Positions 23,902 to 32,499 of a DNA stretch of 64,000 nt are shown in pieces. The first letter of the stretch is position 1. Each line of letters begins with the position of its first letter. A model generated the notes under the pieces. That model saw only the letters and a list, made by a program, of their open reading frames with translations, ran no database searches and was not told where the DNA came from. Both the position numbers and the translations under genes were made by a program. The DNA is from Streptomyces sp. NRRL F-5727 (GTDB lineage Bacteria; Actinomycetota; Actinomycetes; Streptomycetales; Streptomycetaceae). The stretch is from contig NZ_JOGX01000003.1 of NCBI RefSeq assembly GCF_000719555.1, positions 1 to 64,000 of the forward strand, in the 5' to 3' direction.

Positions 23902-25035
23902 ATGGACTTCACGTTCACCGAGGAACAGCAGGCGGCCGCGGAGACGGCCCGCACCGTCTTCGCCGACGTCGCACCCGACGCCGTACCCAGCCCCGCCCTC
24001 ACCCCCACCGCCGTCGCCGACGACCTCGACCGCCCCCTGTGGCAGCGCCTCGCCGCCACCGACCTCCTCGGACTCCTCGTCGCACCCGAGCACGGCGGCA
24101 CCGGCCTCGACCCCGTCGCCCTCTGCCTCGTCCTGCGCGAATCGGCCCGCGTCCTGGCCCGCGTCCCCCTCCTGGAGACCACCGCCGTCACCCACGTCGT
24201 CCAGCGGCACGCCCCGGCCGGCACCGCCGCCGCGCTCCTGCCCGACGTCACCGCCGGACGACTCGTCCTCACCGCCGCCGCCCACGGCACCACCGGCCAC
24301 GAACCCGCCGAGCGAGCCGTCACCGCCCGGCACGACGGCACCCACTGGATCCTCGACGGCACCACCGACCACGTCCCGTGGGCCCACCACGCCGACCTCA
24401 CCGCCGTCCCGGCCCACACCGCCGACGGCCACACCGTCCTCGCCCTGGTCCCCAGCGGCCACCCGGACCTCACCCTCGACGCCCAGTACGGCACCCACGG
24501 CGAACGCCTCGCCCGGCTACGCCTCGACGGCGCCCGCCTCCCCGCCGACCGGGTCCTCGACTCCGCGGACGCCTGGCCCGCCCTCCGCGCCCTGCTCACC
24601 ACCGGAACCTGCGCGCTCGCCCTCGGCCTCGGCGAACAGGTCCTCACCATGACGAGCCAGTACACCGGCAAGCGGGAACAGTTCGGCCACCCCGTCGCCA
24701 CGTTCCAGGCCGTCGCCGTCCAGACCGCCGACCGCTACATCGACCTCCGCGCGATGGAGGCCACCCTGTGGCAGGCCGCCTGGCGCGTCTCCACCGACGC
24801 CGACACGGCGCTGCCCGCCGAGGCGGACCTCGCCGTCGCCAAGATCTGGGCGGCCGAAGGCGTCCGCCGGGTCGTCCAGACCGCCCAGCACCTGCACGGC
24901 GGCTTCGGCGCCGACACCGACTACCCGCTGCACCGCTACCACGCCTGGGCGAAGTACCTCGAACTCTCCCTCGGCCCGGCCGCCGCCCACGAGGAGGCCC
25001 TCGGCGACCTCATCGCCACCCACCCCCTGGGATGA
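23902..25035 (+). CDS. acyl-CoA dehydrogenase (FadE-like)
   Basis: Flavin-dependent acyl-CoA dehydrogenase, 377 residues. The N-terminus MDFTFTEEQQAAAETARTVF is typical. Middle strands include VTARHDGTHWILDGTTDHVP. The C-terminal helical domain has GKREQFGHPVATFQAVA (FAD contact) and AQHLHGGFGADTDYPLHRYH. ATG 23902 follows GGAAGGACAGGGCC. A perfect KstR-type operator lies upstream, so this may belong to a lipid or sterol side-chain pathway rather than to phenylacetate. The acyl chain cannot be deduced. It is convergent with the rhodanese gene (22-bp gap). Confidence 0.9.
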   Translation: MDFTFTEEQQAAAETARTVFADVAPDAVPSPALTPTAVADDLDRPLWQRLAATDLLGLLVAPEHGGTGLDPVALCLVLRESARVLARVPLLETTAVTHVVQRHAPAGTAAALLPDVTAGRLVLTAAAHGTTGHEPAERAVTARHDGTHWILDGTTDHVPWAHHADLTAVPAHTADGHTVLALVPSGHPDLTLDAQYGTHGERLARLRLDGARLPADRVLDSADAWPALRALLTTGTCALALGLGEQVLTMTSQYTGKREQFGHPVATFQAVAVQTADRYIDLRAMEATLWQAAWRVSTDADTALPAEADLAVAKIWAAEGVRRVVQTAQHLHGGFGADTDYPLHRYHAWAKYLELSLGPAAAHEEALGDLIATHPLG

Positions 25036-25057
25036 CCCCCACGAAGGAGGCCAGGGC

Positions 25058-25399
25058 TCAGGCGACGAACCCCGGCCCGCTGTCCGACACCACGGGACGC
25101 CCGGCACCCTCCCAGGCCACCATCCCGCCGTCCACGTTCACCGCGTCATAGCCCTGCTGCACCAGGTACTGCGTGACCTGCGCCGAACGGCCGCCCACCC
25201 GGCACATCACATAGGCGCGGCCGTGCTCGGCAAGCTGCTCACCGACCTCGGCGAACCGCGCCACGAAGTCGCTCATCGGCACGTGCAGCGCACCCTCGAC
25301 CCGGCCGGCCGCCCACTCGTCGTCCTCCCGCACGTCCAGCACCAGGGCATCAGCGGGCACGGACGCGGCGGGCACCGACGGCAGCGGGGCGAAACTCAT
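25058..25399 (-). CDS. single-domain rhodanese-like protein
   Basis: 113-residue rhodanese (sulfurtransferase) domain. It begins LVLDVREDDEWAAGRVEGALHVPMSDF. The active-site loop is MCRVGGRSAQV with the catalytic cysteine. It ends near VNVDGGMVAWEGAGRPV. This is the size of a stand-alone cytoplasmic rhodanese that transfers sulfane sulfur or detoxifies cyanide or sulfide. It precedes the J-domain gene on the same strand with a 50-bp gap. Confidence 0.92.
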   Translation of the reverse strand: MSFAPLPSVPAASVPADALVLDVREDDEWAAGRVEGALHVPMSDFVARFAEVGEQLAEHGRAYVMCRVGGRSAQVTQYLVQQGYDAVNVDGGMVAWEGAGRPVVSDSGPGFVA

Positions 25400-25449
25400 G
25401 GCACTGACCTTCTCTCGTGTACGGCGGAACCGCCTCGACCTGAAAAAAC

Positions 25450-26406
25450 CTACTGCACCAGCGTGGCCAGCTCGGCCTCACGCTCGGACACCTGGCCGCG
25501 CAGCTGCTCGGCGATCTCCTCCAGCAGCCGGTCCGGGTCCTCCGGCGCCAGCCGCAGCATCGACCCGATCGCGCTGTCCTCCAGCTCCCGCGCCAGCGCC
25601 GACAGCAGGTCCTTGCGCTGCGCCAGCCACTCCAGCCGCGCGTACAGCTCCTCGCTCTCGCTCAGCCGCTCCTCGGCCGGCACCGGACCGGCCTCCCACT
25701 CGTCGGCGAGCTCACGCAACAGCCCCTCGTCGCCGCGCGCGTAAGCGGCGTTCACCCGGGTGATGAACTCCTCCCGCCGCTTCCGCTCGTCGTCCTCACG
25801 GGCCAGGTCGGGATGCGCCTTGCGCGCCAGCTCGCGGTAGAGCCGGCGCACCTCCTCGCTGGGCCGCACCCGCTGCGGCGGCTGCACCGGCCGCTCGGTC
25901 AGCATCGCGGCCGCCTCGGGGGAGAGCCCGTCGGAGTCGATCCAGTCGTCGAAGAGCACCTCGACCCCCGGCAGCGGCAGCACCGCGGCCCGCGCCTCCC
26001 GCGCCAGCCGCAGATCCTCCGGGTCACCGGTCCGCGCCGCCCGCGCCTCCGCGATCGACGCGTCCAGCTCGTCGAGCCGCGCGTACATCGGCCCCAGCTT
26101 CTGGTGGTGCAGCCGCGAGAAGTTCTCCACCTCGACCCGGAAGGTCTCCACGGCGATCTCGAACTCGATCAGCGCCTGCTCGGCCACCCGAACAGCCCGC
26201 TCCAACCGAGCCTCCGGCCGCTCCCCACCCTCCCCGGCCGCCACACCGGCGTCGGGCTCCGGGTCGGACGCCCGACGCTGCTCCCGCTGCGAACCCGGGC
26301 CCGGCTCCGGCTCCTGGCCCTGCCCCAGCTCCCGGTCCCGGTCCTGGTCCTGGTCCCGGCCCTGGCCCTGGTCCTGGTGCTCGCCCTGGTCCTCGCTCAC
26401 GTTCAC
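25450..26406 (-). CDS. J-domain-containing protein
   Basis: About 318 residues. A Gln/Asp/Pro-rich disordered N-terminus precedes a coiled-coil stretch (RLERAVRVAEQALIEFEIAVETFRVEVENF), then a J-like segment EEVRRLYRELARKAHPDLARED containing the HPD tripeptide that stimulates DnaK. A second helical, charged region ends the protein. GTG 26406 was chosen; GTG 26400 is an alternative, and the frame to 26442 opens only with TTG. Without DnaJ zinc fingers, it is likely a specialised co-chaperone. No dnaK neighbour is present. Confidence 0.8.
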   Translation of the reverse strand: MNVSEDQGEHQDQGQGRDQDQDRDRELGQGQEPEPGPGSQREQRRASDPEPDAGVAAGEGGERPEARLERAVRVAEQALIEFEIAVETFRVEVENFSRLHHQKLGPMYARLDELDASIAEARAARTGDPEDLRLAREARAAVLPLPGVEVLFDDWIDSDGLSPEAAAMLTERPVQPPQRVRPSEEVRRLYRELARKAHPDLAREDDERKRREEFITRVNAAYARGDEGLLRELADEWEAGPVPAEERLSESEELYARLEWLAQRKDLLSALARELEDSAIGSMLRLAPEDPDRLLEEIAEQLRGQVSEREAELATLVQ

Positions 26407-26460
26407 GCCCGCCCACGTCCTCGTTCCGGCCCGACCCCTCAAGCGTAGGTCCTCACAAGG

Positions 26461-26502
26461 GGGCCCCTCCCCCCTCCCTCCCCCTCCCTCCCCTCCCCCT
26501 CG
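26461..26502. repeat. polypyrimidine tract upstream of the J-domain gene
   Basis: Almost uninterrupted C-rich run with scattered T (CCCCTCC units) in the 117-bp gap between the J-domain and DUF2252 genes. Read on the minus strand it is a G-run tract. It may act as a terminator for the DUF2252 gene or form unusual DNA structure. Confidence 0.7.
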
Positions 26503-26523
26503 TTCACTTCTCAGGCGCCCGGC

Positions 26524-27972
26524 TCAGACACCCAGCTCAGCCGCCATGCGTCCGCTGCGGATGGCCGTGAGCAGGTCGGCGTGGTCCTCGGTGGTGCGGT
26601 CGGCGTAGGTGACCGCGAAGGCGGCGACGGCCTCGTCGAACTCCTCGTTCTTGCCGCAGTAGCCGGCTATCAGGCGCGGGTCGGCACTGTGGGCGTGGGC
26701 GCGGGCGAGGAGCGCGCCGGTCATGCGGCCGTAGTCGTCGACCTGGTCGGCGGTGAGCGCGGCGGGGTCGACGCTGCCCTTGCGGTTGCGGAACTGGCGC
26801 ACCTGGAAGGGGCGCCCGTCGACCGTGGTCCAGCCGAGCAGGATGTCGCTGACCACTTGCATGCGCTTCTGCCCGAGGACGACGCGGCGGCCCTCGTGGC
26901 CGGGGTCGGGGACGGCGAACCCGGCGGCGGGCAGGTGGGGCAGCAGCACGGACGGCCGGGCTTCCTTCACCTGGAGGACGAGCGGTTCGCCGCGGTGGTC
27001 GAGGAGCAGGACGACATAGGAGCGGGTGCCGACGCTGCCGGTGCCGACGACCCGGAAGGCGACGTCGTGGACGGCGTACCGGGCGAGGAGCGGGCGGCGG
27101 TCCTCGGAGACGGTCTCCAGGTAGCCGCCGAGGGCGGCGGTGACGGCCGCGGCCTCGGCGTCGGGCACCCGGCGCAGGACGGGAGGCGCGTCGACGAAGC
27201 GGCGTCCGCCGCCGTCGGTGTCGGCGACGGTCTCGGTGGAGCGGGCGGCGAACCGGGCGCTGGTGTTGTTGCGGGCCTTGGCGGAGACGCGCTCCAGGGT
27301 GCCGAGGAGGTCGCGGGCGTCGGTGTGGGAGACGAGCTCCTCGTCGGGTATCGCGTTCCAGGCGTCGTGGGCGGGGAGCCGGGCAAGGAGGCGCATGGTG
27401 CGCCGGTAGGCGCCGACGGTGTCGAAGGCGGCGGCCCGGCAGGTGTCCTCGTCCGCGCCGACCACCCGGCCGGCGAGGACGAGGGAGGTGGCGAGCCGCT
27501 TGAGGTCCCATTCCCAGGGGCCGACGACGGTCTCGTCGAAGTCGTTGAGGTCCATCACGAGCCGGCCGCGGGCGTCGCCGTAGAGGCCGAAGTTGGCGGC
27601 GTGGGCGTCGCCGCACAGCTGGGCGGCGATGCCGGTGACGGGGGTGCCGACGAGGTCGTGGGCCATGAGGCCGGCGGAGCCGCGCAGGAACGCGAAGGGG
27701 TTGGCGGCCATGCGGCCGACGCGGATGGGGGTGAGTTCGGGGACGCGGCCGCGGCTGGACTCCTCGACGGCGCGGACGGCGTCGGGGCGCCCGGCGGGGA
27801 GGTCGAGCCGCGCGTGGGAGGAGCGGGGGACTGCGGTCCGCAGCTGCTTCCCGCGCGCCCTGGGGGAGTGCTCCGTGGTGCCGCCGCGCCGTGCGAATCC
27901 GGGCACGTGCGGGATGCGCTCCCCGCCTGCTTCTCCACGCTGTCCTGGCACGACGGCCTGAATCTCGCCCAT
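26524..27972 (-). CDS. DUF2252 domain-containing protein
   Basis: 482-residue protein of the DUF2252 family. The block AQLCGDAHAANFGLYGD plus MDLNDFDETVVGPWEWDLKRL resembles the GDxHxxN and DFD active-site motifs of aminoglycoside phosphotransferase-fold kinases, so a small-molecule kinase activity is plausible but unproven. ATG 27972 has GGAGG 7 nt upstream. Two DnaA-box-like sequences lie 90-110 bp upstream. It appears monocistronic. Confidence 0.85.
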   Translation of the reverse strand: MGEIQAVVPGQRGEAGGERIPHVPGFARRGGTTEHSPRARGKQLRTAVPRSSHARLDLPAGRPDAVRAVEESSRGRVPELTPIRVGRMAANPFAFLRGSAGLMAHDLVGTPVTGIAAQLCGDAHAANFGLYGDARGRLVMDLNDFDETVVGPWEWDLKRLATSLVLAGRVVGADEDTCRAAAFDTVGAYRRTMRLLARLPAHDAWNAIPDEELVSHTDARDLLGTLERVSAKARNNTSARFAARSTETVADTDGGGRRFVDAPPVLRRVPDAEAAAVTAALGGYLETVSEDRRPLLARYAVHDVAFRVVGTGSVGTRSYVVLLLDHRGEPLVLQVKEARPSVLLPHLPAAGFAVPDPGHEGRRVVLGQKRMQVVSDILLGWTTVDGRPFQVRQFRNRKGSVDPAALTADQVDDYGRMTGALLARAHAHSADPRLIAGYCGKNEEFDEAVAAFAVTYADRTTEDHADLLTAIRSGRMAAELGV

Positions 27973-28060
27973 GGGACGACCTCCCCCGATGACTGGTCCG
28001 ACACGTTTCGATGAGTTCCGGGCCTGACGGTACAGCCGCTCTTGATCGGCCGTCTCCCCC

Positions 28061-28083
28061 TGTGGACAACGGCCTGTGGAAAA
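28061..28083. promoter_or_regulatory. DnaA box pair upstream of the DUF2252 gene
   Basis: TGTGGACAA (28061-28069) is an exact reverse TTGTCCACA box, and TGTGGAAAA (28075-28083) is one base from a second box in the same orientation, 5 bp apart. Both lie in the 180-bp noncoding gap. Confidence 0.58.
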
Positions 28084-28152
28084 CCTTCGACCCCCTGGTC
28101 GGACGGCTCGGAGGACGCTGCCGGCTCGGAGGTCTCTGCCGGCTCCGACGCG

Positions 28153-29208
28153 TCAGACGGCCACGGCCTCCTCCATCTCTTCCTCGGCCTCGGCCCCCTT
28201 CGCCTCGGCCCGCTTCGCCGCGGCGGCGGCCAGGGCGTTCCGCCGCGCCTCGGTGCGGCCGGCGAGGGTGACGAGGACGACGCCGGCGAGGAGCCAGAGG
28301 ACGAGGACGAGGACGTTGCCGCCGAGGGCGTGCCCGTCGAGGTAGACGTGGCCGCGGATGCCTTCGACGAGGCCGGCGCCGTTCCAGAAGGCGTGCAGGG
28401 AGCCGAAGAAGCCGGGCTGGAGCTCCGGCCGGTAGATGCCGCCGGAGCTCGTGAAGTTGAGCATGACGAAGAGGACCATCACGCCGAGCGTGGTCCAGCG
28501 GCGGAGGTAGGTGTGGAGGCCGATGCCGATGAGGAGGATGCCGGCGGCGTAGAGCCAGGAGAGGGCCCAGACGCCGGCGAGGCCGTGGTCGACGAGGTGG
28601 AAGACGGGGCCGGCGAAGAGGGTGCCGATGAGGCTGACGACGAGGGAGGTGCCGGCGGCGAGGAGGGCGCGGATCCGCATGGGGAGGGCGGCTCCGGCGG
28701 CTCCGATGACGGCGACGGAGGCGTAGGCGCCGATGCTGACGGCGACGAGGAGGAAGAAGACGCCCTGGCCGGTGGGGTCGCCGGAGGCGGTGGGGGCGAG
28801 GTCGGTGACCTTGAGGGGGGCGTCCTGTCGGGCGGCGACCTCGGTGAAGACCTTCTCGACGGCCATGGCGCTGGTGTCGGAGGAGGCGGAGGCGACGAGG
28901 AGCTCGGGGTGGTCGCCGGGGATGTAGGCGCCGAAGCTGTCCTGCCGGCGGAGGGCGGTGGCGGCGGTGGCCCGGTCGGGGACGGTGCGGACGTCGAGGG
29001 CGCCGGCGCCCTTGTCCTGGAGGGTCTGCGCGAGGACCTGGGCGGCGGGGCCGGAGCCGACGACGTCGACGCGGAGGTCGTGGGGCTGGGGGGCGTGGAA
29101 GGCGCCGAGGTAGGCGAGGCCCATGCCCAGGCACATGAGGAGGGGGGTGAGGAGGTGCCCGAGGACGTGCCGCAGGGCGCCGGCGGTGGGGTGGGGTCCT
29201 GTGGACAC
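28153..29208 (-). CDS. ABC-2/YhgE-like membrane protein
   Basis: 351-residue protein with an N-terminal membrane segment (LLTPLLMCLGMGLAYLGAF), an extracytoplasmic domain of about 130 residues, and five or so C-terminal membrane segments (VFFLLVAVSIGAYASVAVIG, LLAAGTSLVVSLIGTLFAG, VWALSWLYAAGILLIGIGL, TLGVMVLFVMLNF, VLVLVLWLLAGVVLVTL). This topology resembles ABC-2 type or YhgE/Pip permeases. The tail is Ala/Glu-rich. It starts with GTG 29208. It is divergent from a MarR gene with a palindrome between them, suggesting MarR-controlled export. Confidence 0.82.
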   Translation of the reverse strand: MSTGPHPTAGALRHVLGHLLTPLLMCLGMGLAYLGAFHAPQPHDLRVDVVGSGPAAQVLAQTLQDKGAGALDVRTVPDRATAATALRRQDSFGAYIPGDHPELLVASASSDTSAMAVEKVFTEVAARQDAPLKVTDLAPTASGDPTGQGVFFLLVAVSIGAYASVAVIGAAGAALPMRIRALLAAGTSLVVSLIGTLFAGPVFHLVDHGLAGVWALSWLYAAGILLIGIGLHTYLRRWTTLGVMVLFVMLNFTSSGGIYRPELQPGFFGSLHAFWNGAGLVEGIRGHVYLDGHALGGNVLVLVLWLLAGVVLVTLAGRTEARRNALAAAAAKRAEAKGAEAEEEMEEAVAV

Positions 29209-29251
29209 CGTGACCTCCGAGGCTTTGGTTGGCTTTTACAACTAAAGAACC

Positions 29252-29266
29252 GTTGTACTATACAAC
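29252..29266. promoter_or_regulatory. probable MarR operator in the divergent promoter region
   Basis: GTTGTACTATACAAC is a perfect palindrome with 6-bp arms. A further TACAACT half-site is at 29237-29243. The site lies in the 97-bp, AT-richer gap between the membrane protein and marR genes, where promoter elements are expected. Confidence 0.7.
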
Positions 29267-29305
29267 TGAAAGCCCGGAGGGGGCGAGTGCGGCAAGGGAG
29301 CCCAT

Positions 29306-29770
29306 ATGTCCGACGTCGGCGGCGAGGCGCCGCGCGAGGCGTCCGTGGACGTCATCCAGCGCGAGCTGACGGCCTTCGCGCGCCGGGCCCGCGCCGCCGC
29401 GGCCCGCGTCCACCCGGAGCTCCCGCTCGTCTCGTACACGCTCCTCGCCCACATCGAGGACCAGCGCGGCTGCCGCGCCACGGATCTCGCGGCGCACTAC
29501 CTGCTGGACAAGTCGACGGTCAGCCGCCAGCTGGCGGGCCTGGAGAAGCTGGGCCTGGTGGAGCGCCGGCCCGCCCCGGACGACCACCGGGTGCAGGGGC
29601 TGCATCCGACGGAGGCCGGTCTCGCGGTGCTCGCCACCGCCCAGGCCAACCGTCGCGCCGCCTATCAGGAGCGCCTGAAGGACTGGTCCGGCGAGGACCT
29701 GGCCCGGTTCGCCGAGTACCTCCTCCGCTACAACGCCGCGGGCTCCGCCGGCCTCCCCGACCCCTCGTGA
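29306..29770 (+). CDS. MarR-family transcriptional regulator
   Basis: 154-residue winged-helix regulator. MarR features are the N-terminal dimer helix, LLAHIEDQRGCRATDLAAHYLLDKSTVSRQLAGLEKLGLV (helix-turn-helix, about residues 50-85) and the wing RRPAPDDHRVQGLHPTEAG, with the Asp-Arg wing motif. It probably represses itself and the divergent membrane transporter through the palindrome at 29252. The inducer is unknown. Confidence 0.92.
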   Translation: MSDVGGEAPREASVDVIQRELTAFARRARAAAARVHPELPLVSYTLLAHIEDQRGCRATDLAAHYLLDKSTVSRQLAGLEKLGLVERRPAPDDHRVQGLHPTEAGLAVLATAQANRRAAYQERLKDWSGEDLARFAEYLLRYNAAGSAGLPDPS

Positions 29771-29849
29771 CCCCGACGCCCGACGCCCGACGCCCCCGCG
29801 CCGGCGCCCGCCCCCACCCGTCGCCCCCTCAGGGCCGGTGACCTCGCCG

Positions 29850-30530
29850 CTACAGCCCGGCGTCGCGGGCGAGGAGCGCCGCCTGGACGCGGTTGTCGCA
29901 CTGGAGCTTGGCGAGGATCCTGCTGACGTACGTCTTCACGGTCGCCTCGCTCATGTGCAGCCGGCGGCCCGCGTCGGCGTTGGAGAGGCCCTCGCCGAGG
30001 AGTGCGAGGACCTCCCGCTCCTTCTCGCCGAGCGCGGCGACCCGGCCGCGGGCCTCTTCGGCGCGGGCGGTCTCGCGGCCGGAGGCGAGCCGTTCGACGA
30101 CGTGCCGGGTCGCCGCGGGCGAGAGGTAGGCGTCGCCGGCGGCCGCGGCCCGTACGGCGCCGATCAGTTCGGCGGGGGCGGTGTCCTTCAGCAGGAAGCC
30201 GGCGCTGCCGTGCTCCAGCGCCCGCAGCACGTTCTCGCGCTCGCCGAAGGTGGTCAGGACGATCACCCGCGCCCCCGGGGCGGCCCTGCGCAGCTCGGGG
30301 AGGGCGGAGAGCCCGTCGAGGACCGGCATCTGGATGTCGAGCAGAACGACGTCGGCTGCGTGCGCGCGGGCCGCGTCGACGGCCTCGCGCCCGTTCGCGG
30401 CCTCGGCGACCACGTGGATGTCCGGATCGGAGTTGAGGATCATCCGGATCCCCGCCCTGATCAGCGGCTCGTCGTCGGCCACCACGACCTTGACGGTCCT
30501 TCCGGACCGTCCCGTCCGCCCTGACAGCAC
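29850..30530 (-). CDS. NarL/LuxR-family response regulator
   Basis: 226-residue response regulator. The receiver domain has ADDEPLIRAG acidic residues, the phosphoacceptor aspartate in VVLLDIQMPVLDG, and the lysine in FLLKDTAP. The LuxR helix-turn-helix is LGEKEREVLALLGEGLSNADAGRRLHMSEATVKTYVSRIL. GTG 30530 follows GGGGGAG by 7 nt. It is encoded 43 bp downstream of the histidine kinase on the same strand, and the two should be partners. Confidence 0.95.
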   Translation of the reverse strand: MLSGRTGRSGRTVKVVVADDEPLIRAGIRMILNSDPDIHVVAEAANGREAVDAARAHAADVVLLDIQMPVLDGLSALPELRRAAPGARVIVLTTFGERENVLRALEHGSAGFLLKDTAPAELIGAVRAAAAGDAYLSPAATRHVVERLASGRETARAEEARGRVAALGEKEREVLALLGEGLSNADAGRRLHMSEATVKTYVSRILAKLQCDNRVQAALLARDAGL

Positions 30531-30573
30531 TACGCCTCTCCCCCAACGCCTCCGGTACGAGGCGGCCGTGACG

Positions 30574-32364
30574 CTACGGCCGCACCTCGTACGCCTTCTT
30601 CTCGATCAGCTTGCCGTCCTTGAAGCAGAACCGGAAAACGGGCTCGGTGTCGAAGTCGTCGCTCATCTCGGTGGAGAGGAAGGTGAGGCAGGCGGCGCCC
30701 TTGGGCTCGGGCGGCGCGCCGTCGCCCGAGGTGGCCATGGCCGCGAGGGAGTCGCCGTCGGGCAGCATGGGCCGGACGTCCTTCTCCGCCATGCCGACCT
30801 CGATGGACTCGTACTTCGCGGGCGTGACCATCGCGTCCTGGACCGAGCCGACGAAGTGGTAGATGCCGAGGCCGGCGGCGACGACGAGGACGACGAGCGC
30901 CGCGAAGGCGATGCCGCAGCCGATTGCGATCGATCCGCCGGTGCTGCGGGTCTTCCCTCCGTGCAGTGCCATCGCCAACTCCCGTTCCGTGAAACTCCAG
31001 TCGGGCTCTCCGACCGGTACGGGACGAGCCTCCCCGCCGAAGGGCTTCGTCGACTGCTGCCGGAAGTCGTCGGCGGCGTCGACCAAAGGCGCCGATTCGC
31101 CGGTCGGTGCGGAGCCGTACGGCAGCATTCCGGCGACCCGGAAGCCTCCGCCGTCGGCGGGTCCGGCGTGGCACATGCCGCCGACGAGCCGGGCCCGTTC
31201 CTCGAGTCCGGCCAGCCCCTGGCCGCCGCTGACGACCCCCTTCGCGGGCCCTGCGGGCGGCTCCTCATTGAAGATCTCGACGACGAAGGTGTCGGGCTCG
31301 TAGCGCAGTTCGACGCTGATGGCGGCGCCCGGGGCGTACTTGTAGGCGTTGGTGAGCGCTTCCTGTGCCATGCGGTACGCGGCGTGTCCGGCGGCCGGCT
31401 CCAGGGGCCGCTCGTCGCCGATCCGCCGCAGCGTGACGCGGGTCCCGGCGGCACGTGCGGAGGCGACGAGTCCTTCGATGCCGGCGAGCCCGCGGGCGGC
31501 CCGTCCGCTCTCGTCGCCGGTTCCCACCGGTCCGGTGTCGGGGTCGGCGGCCTCGGTGCCGTCGCGGAGTATGCCGACGACCTCCCGCAGTTCGTGCATG
31601 GCGGTCACGGAGGCGTTCCGCAGCACGCCGACGACCTCGCGCTGCCGCTCGGTCAGTTCGCGGTCGACCTCCAGCGCGCCGGTGTGGACGGCGATCAGGG
31701 CGAGTTGGTGGCCGAGGCTGTCGTGCATGTCCTGGGCGATGCGCTGGCGTTCCCTCAGCCGGGCGTTCCGCCCGATCATCGCCCGCTCGCGCACCAGCTG
31801 TACGTTGCGCTCCTGGAGGGCGTGCAGGAGGGTGCGGCGCTGGGCCCAGTAGCGGTGGGCGAGGCCGGGGGCGAGGGTGGTGCCGAGGTAGTAGAGGGTC
31901 GCCATGAAGGCGACGGTCAGCATCCGCTGCTGGTCCCAGACGTCGATCAGCGTGGCGGCGACGTTGAGGACGTAGGCGGCGATGAACGCGTGCAGGGCCC
32001 GGCCGACGCCGACGATGTGACCGCCGGCGGACCAGCCGAGGACGAGCAGCAGCGGGCCGAGGCCGGGGACGACGGGGCTGAGCGCGGCGGTGACGACGAG
32101 CACGGTGGCGGGGAAACGGCGGCGCAGCAGCGACAGCACGGCCGAGGCGGCGGCGACCGCGGCGAGCTGCCGGCCCTCGCCGCCGAGGAGTTCCTCCGTG
32201 CCGGCGGCGAGCAGCGCCACGACGGCGGTGAGGGCCGACTCGCCGACCGTCCTGCGCCGTGACCATTCCCCCGCGGGCACGAGCCATCTCCACGCGGCGG
32301 CCGTCCTGGTTCCGATCCCGCGCCCGACCGCCGTCGGCGTCGTTCCCCCACTCGTCGCTTCCAC
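30574..32364 (-). CDS. NarL-type sensor histidine kinase with extra C-terminal membrane-anchored domain
   Basis: 596 residues. Four or more membrane segments lie at about 43-165. The HisKA_3 domain has the phosphoacceptor His214 in RIAQDMHDSLGHQ. The HATPase region follows (MAQEALTNAYKYAP, then GGQGLAGLEERARLVGG). Unusually, the protein does not end there. After a charged linker a further membrane helix (about 477-507) places the last 89 residues outside the cell. That segment (YESIEVGMAEKDVRPMLPDG and FRFCFKDGKLIEKK, two cysteines) resembles a small SmpA/BamE-like fold. ATG 32364 was taken. It might be a fusion of a kinase with a formerly separate sensor. Confidence 0.88.
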   Translation of the reverse strand: MEATSGGTTPTAVGRGIGTRTAAAWRWLVPAGEWSRRRTVGESALTAVVALLAAGTEELLGGEGRQLAAVAAASAVLSLLRRRFPATVLVVTAALSPVVPGLGPLLLVLGWSAGGHIVGVGRALHAFIAAYVLNVAATLIDVWDQQRMLTVAFMATLYYLGTTLAPGLAHRYWAQRRTLLHALQERNVQLVRERAMIGRNARLRERQRIAQDMHDSLGHQLALIAVHTGALEVDRELTERQREVVGVLRNASVTAMHELREVVGILRDGTEAADPDTGPVGTGDESGRAARGLAGIEGLVASARAAGTRVTLRRIGDERPLEPAAGHAAYRMAQEALTNAYKYAPGAAISVELRYEPDTFVVEIFNEEPPAGPAKGVVSGGQGLAGLEERARLVGGMCHAGPADGGGFRVAGMLPYGSAPTGESAPLVDAADDFRQQSTKPFGGEARPVPVGEPDWSFTERELAMALHGGKTRSTGGSIAIGCGIAFAALVVLVVAAGLGIYHFVGSVQDAMVTPAKYESIEVGMAEKDVRPMLPDGDSLAAMATSGDGAPPEPKGAACLTFLSTEMSDDFDTEPVFRFCFKDGKLIEKKAYEVRP

Positions 32365-32445
32365 GCTCGCACCCTAGGCAGCGTCAGGAGCCCCAGGCTT
32401 CTCTCTTTCGTCGCGACCCGGAGCGACGAAAGGAGGTGCACGGCG

Positions 32446-32499
32446 ATGGAGGGGACGTGGGAAGCGTCACATGCCGGGGAGAACGCAGAAGCCCCGTAG
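32446..32499 (+). CDS. possible 17-codon leader peptide with near-perfect ribosome site
   Basis: A 17-residue frame starting MEGTWEASHAGENAEAP lies in the gap between the kinase gene and tRNA-Leu, on the opposite strand to both. It is preceded by AAAGGAGGTG, an almost full match to the 16S anti-Shine-Dalgarno, 7 nt from the ATG. An inverted repeat (CTTTCGTCG / CGACGAAAG) lies just before the ribosome site, and its stop falls in the 32488-32520 hairpin. No downstream plus-strand gene follows closely. Could be chance. Confidence 0.3.
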   Translation: MEGTWEASHAGENAEAP

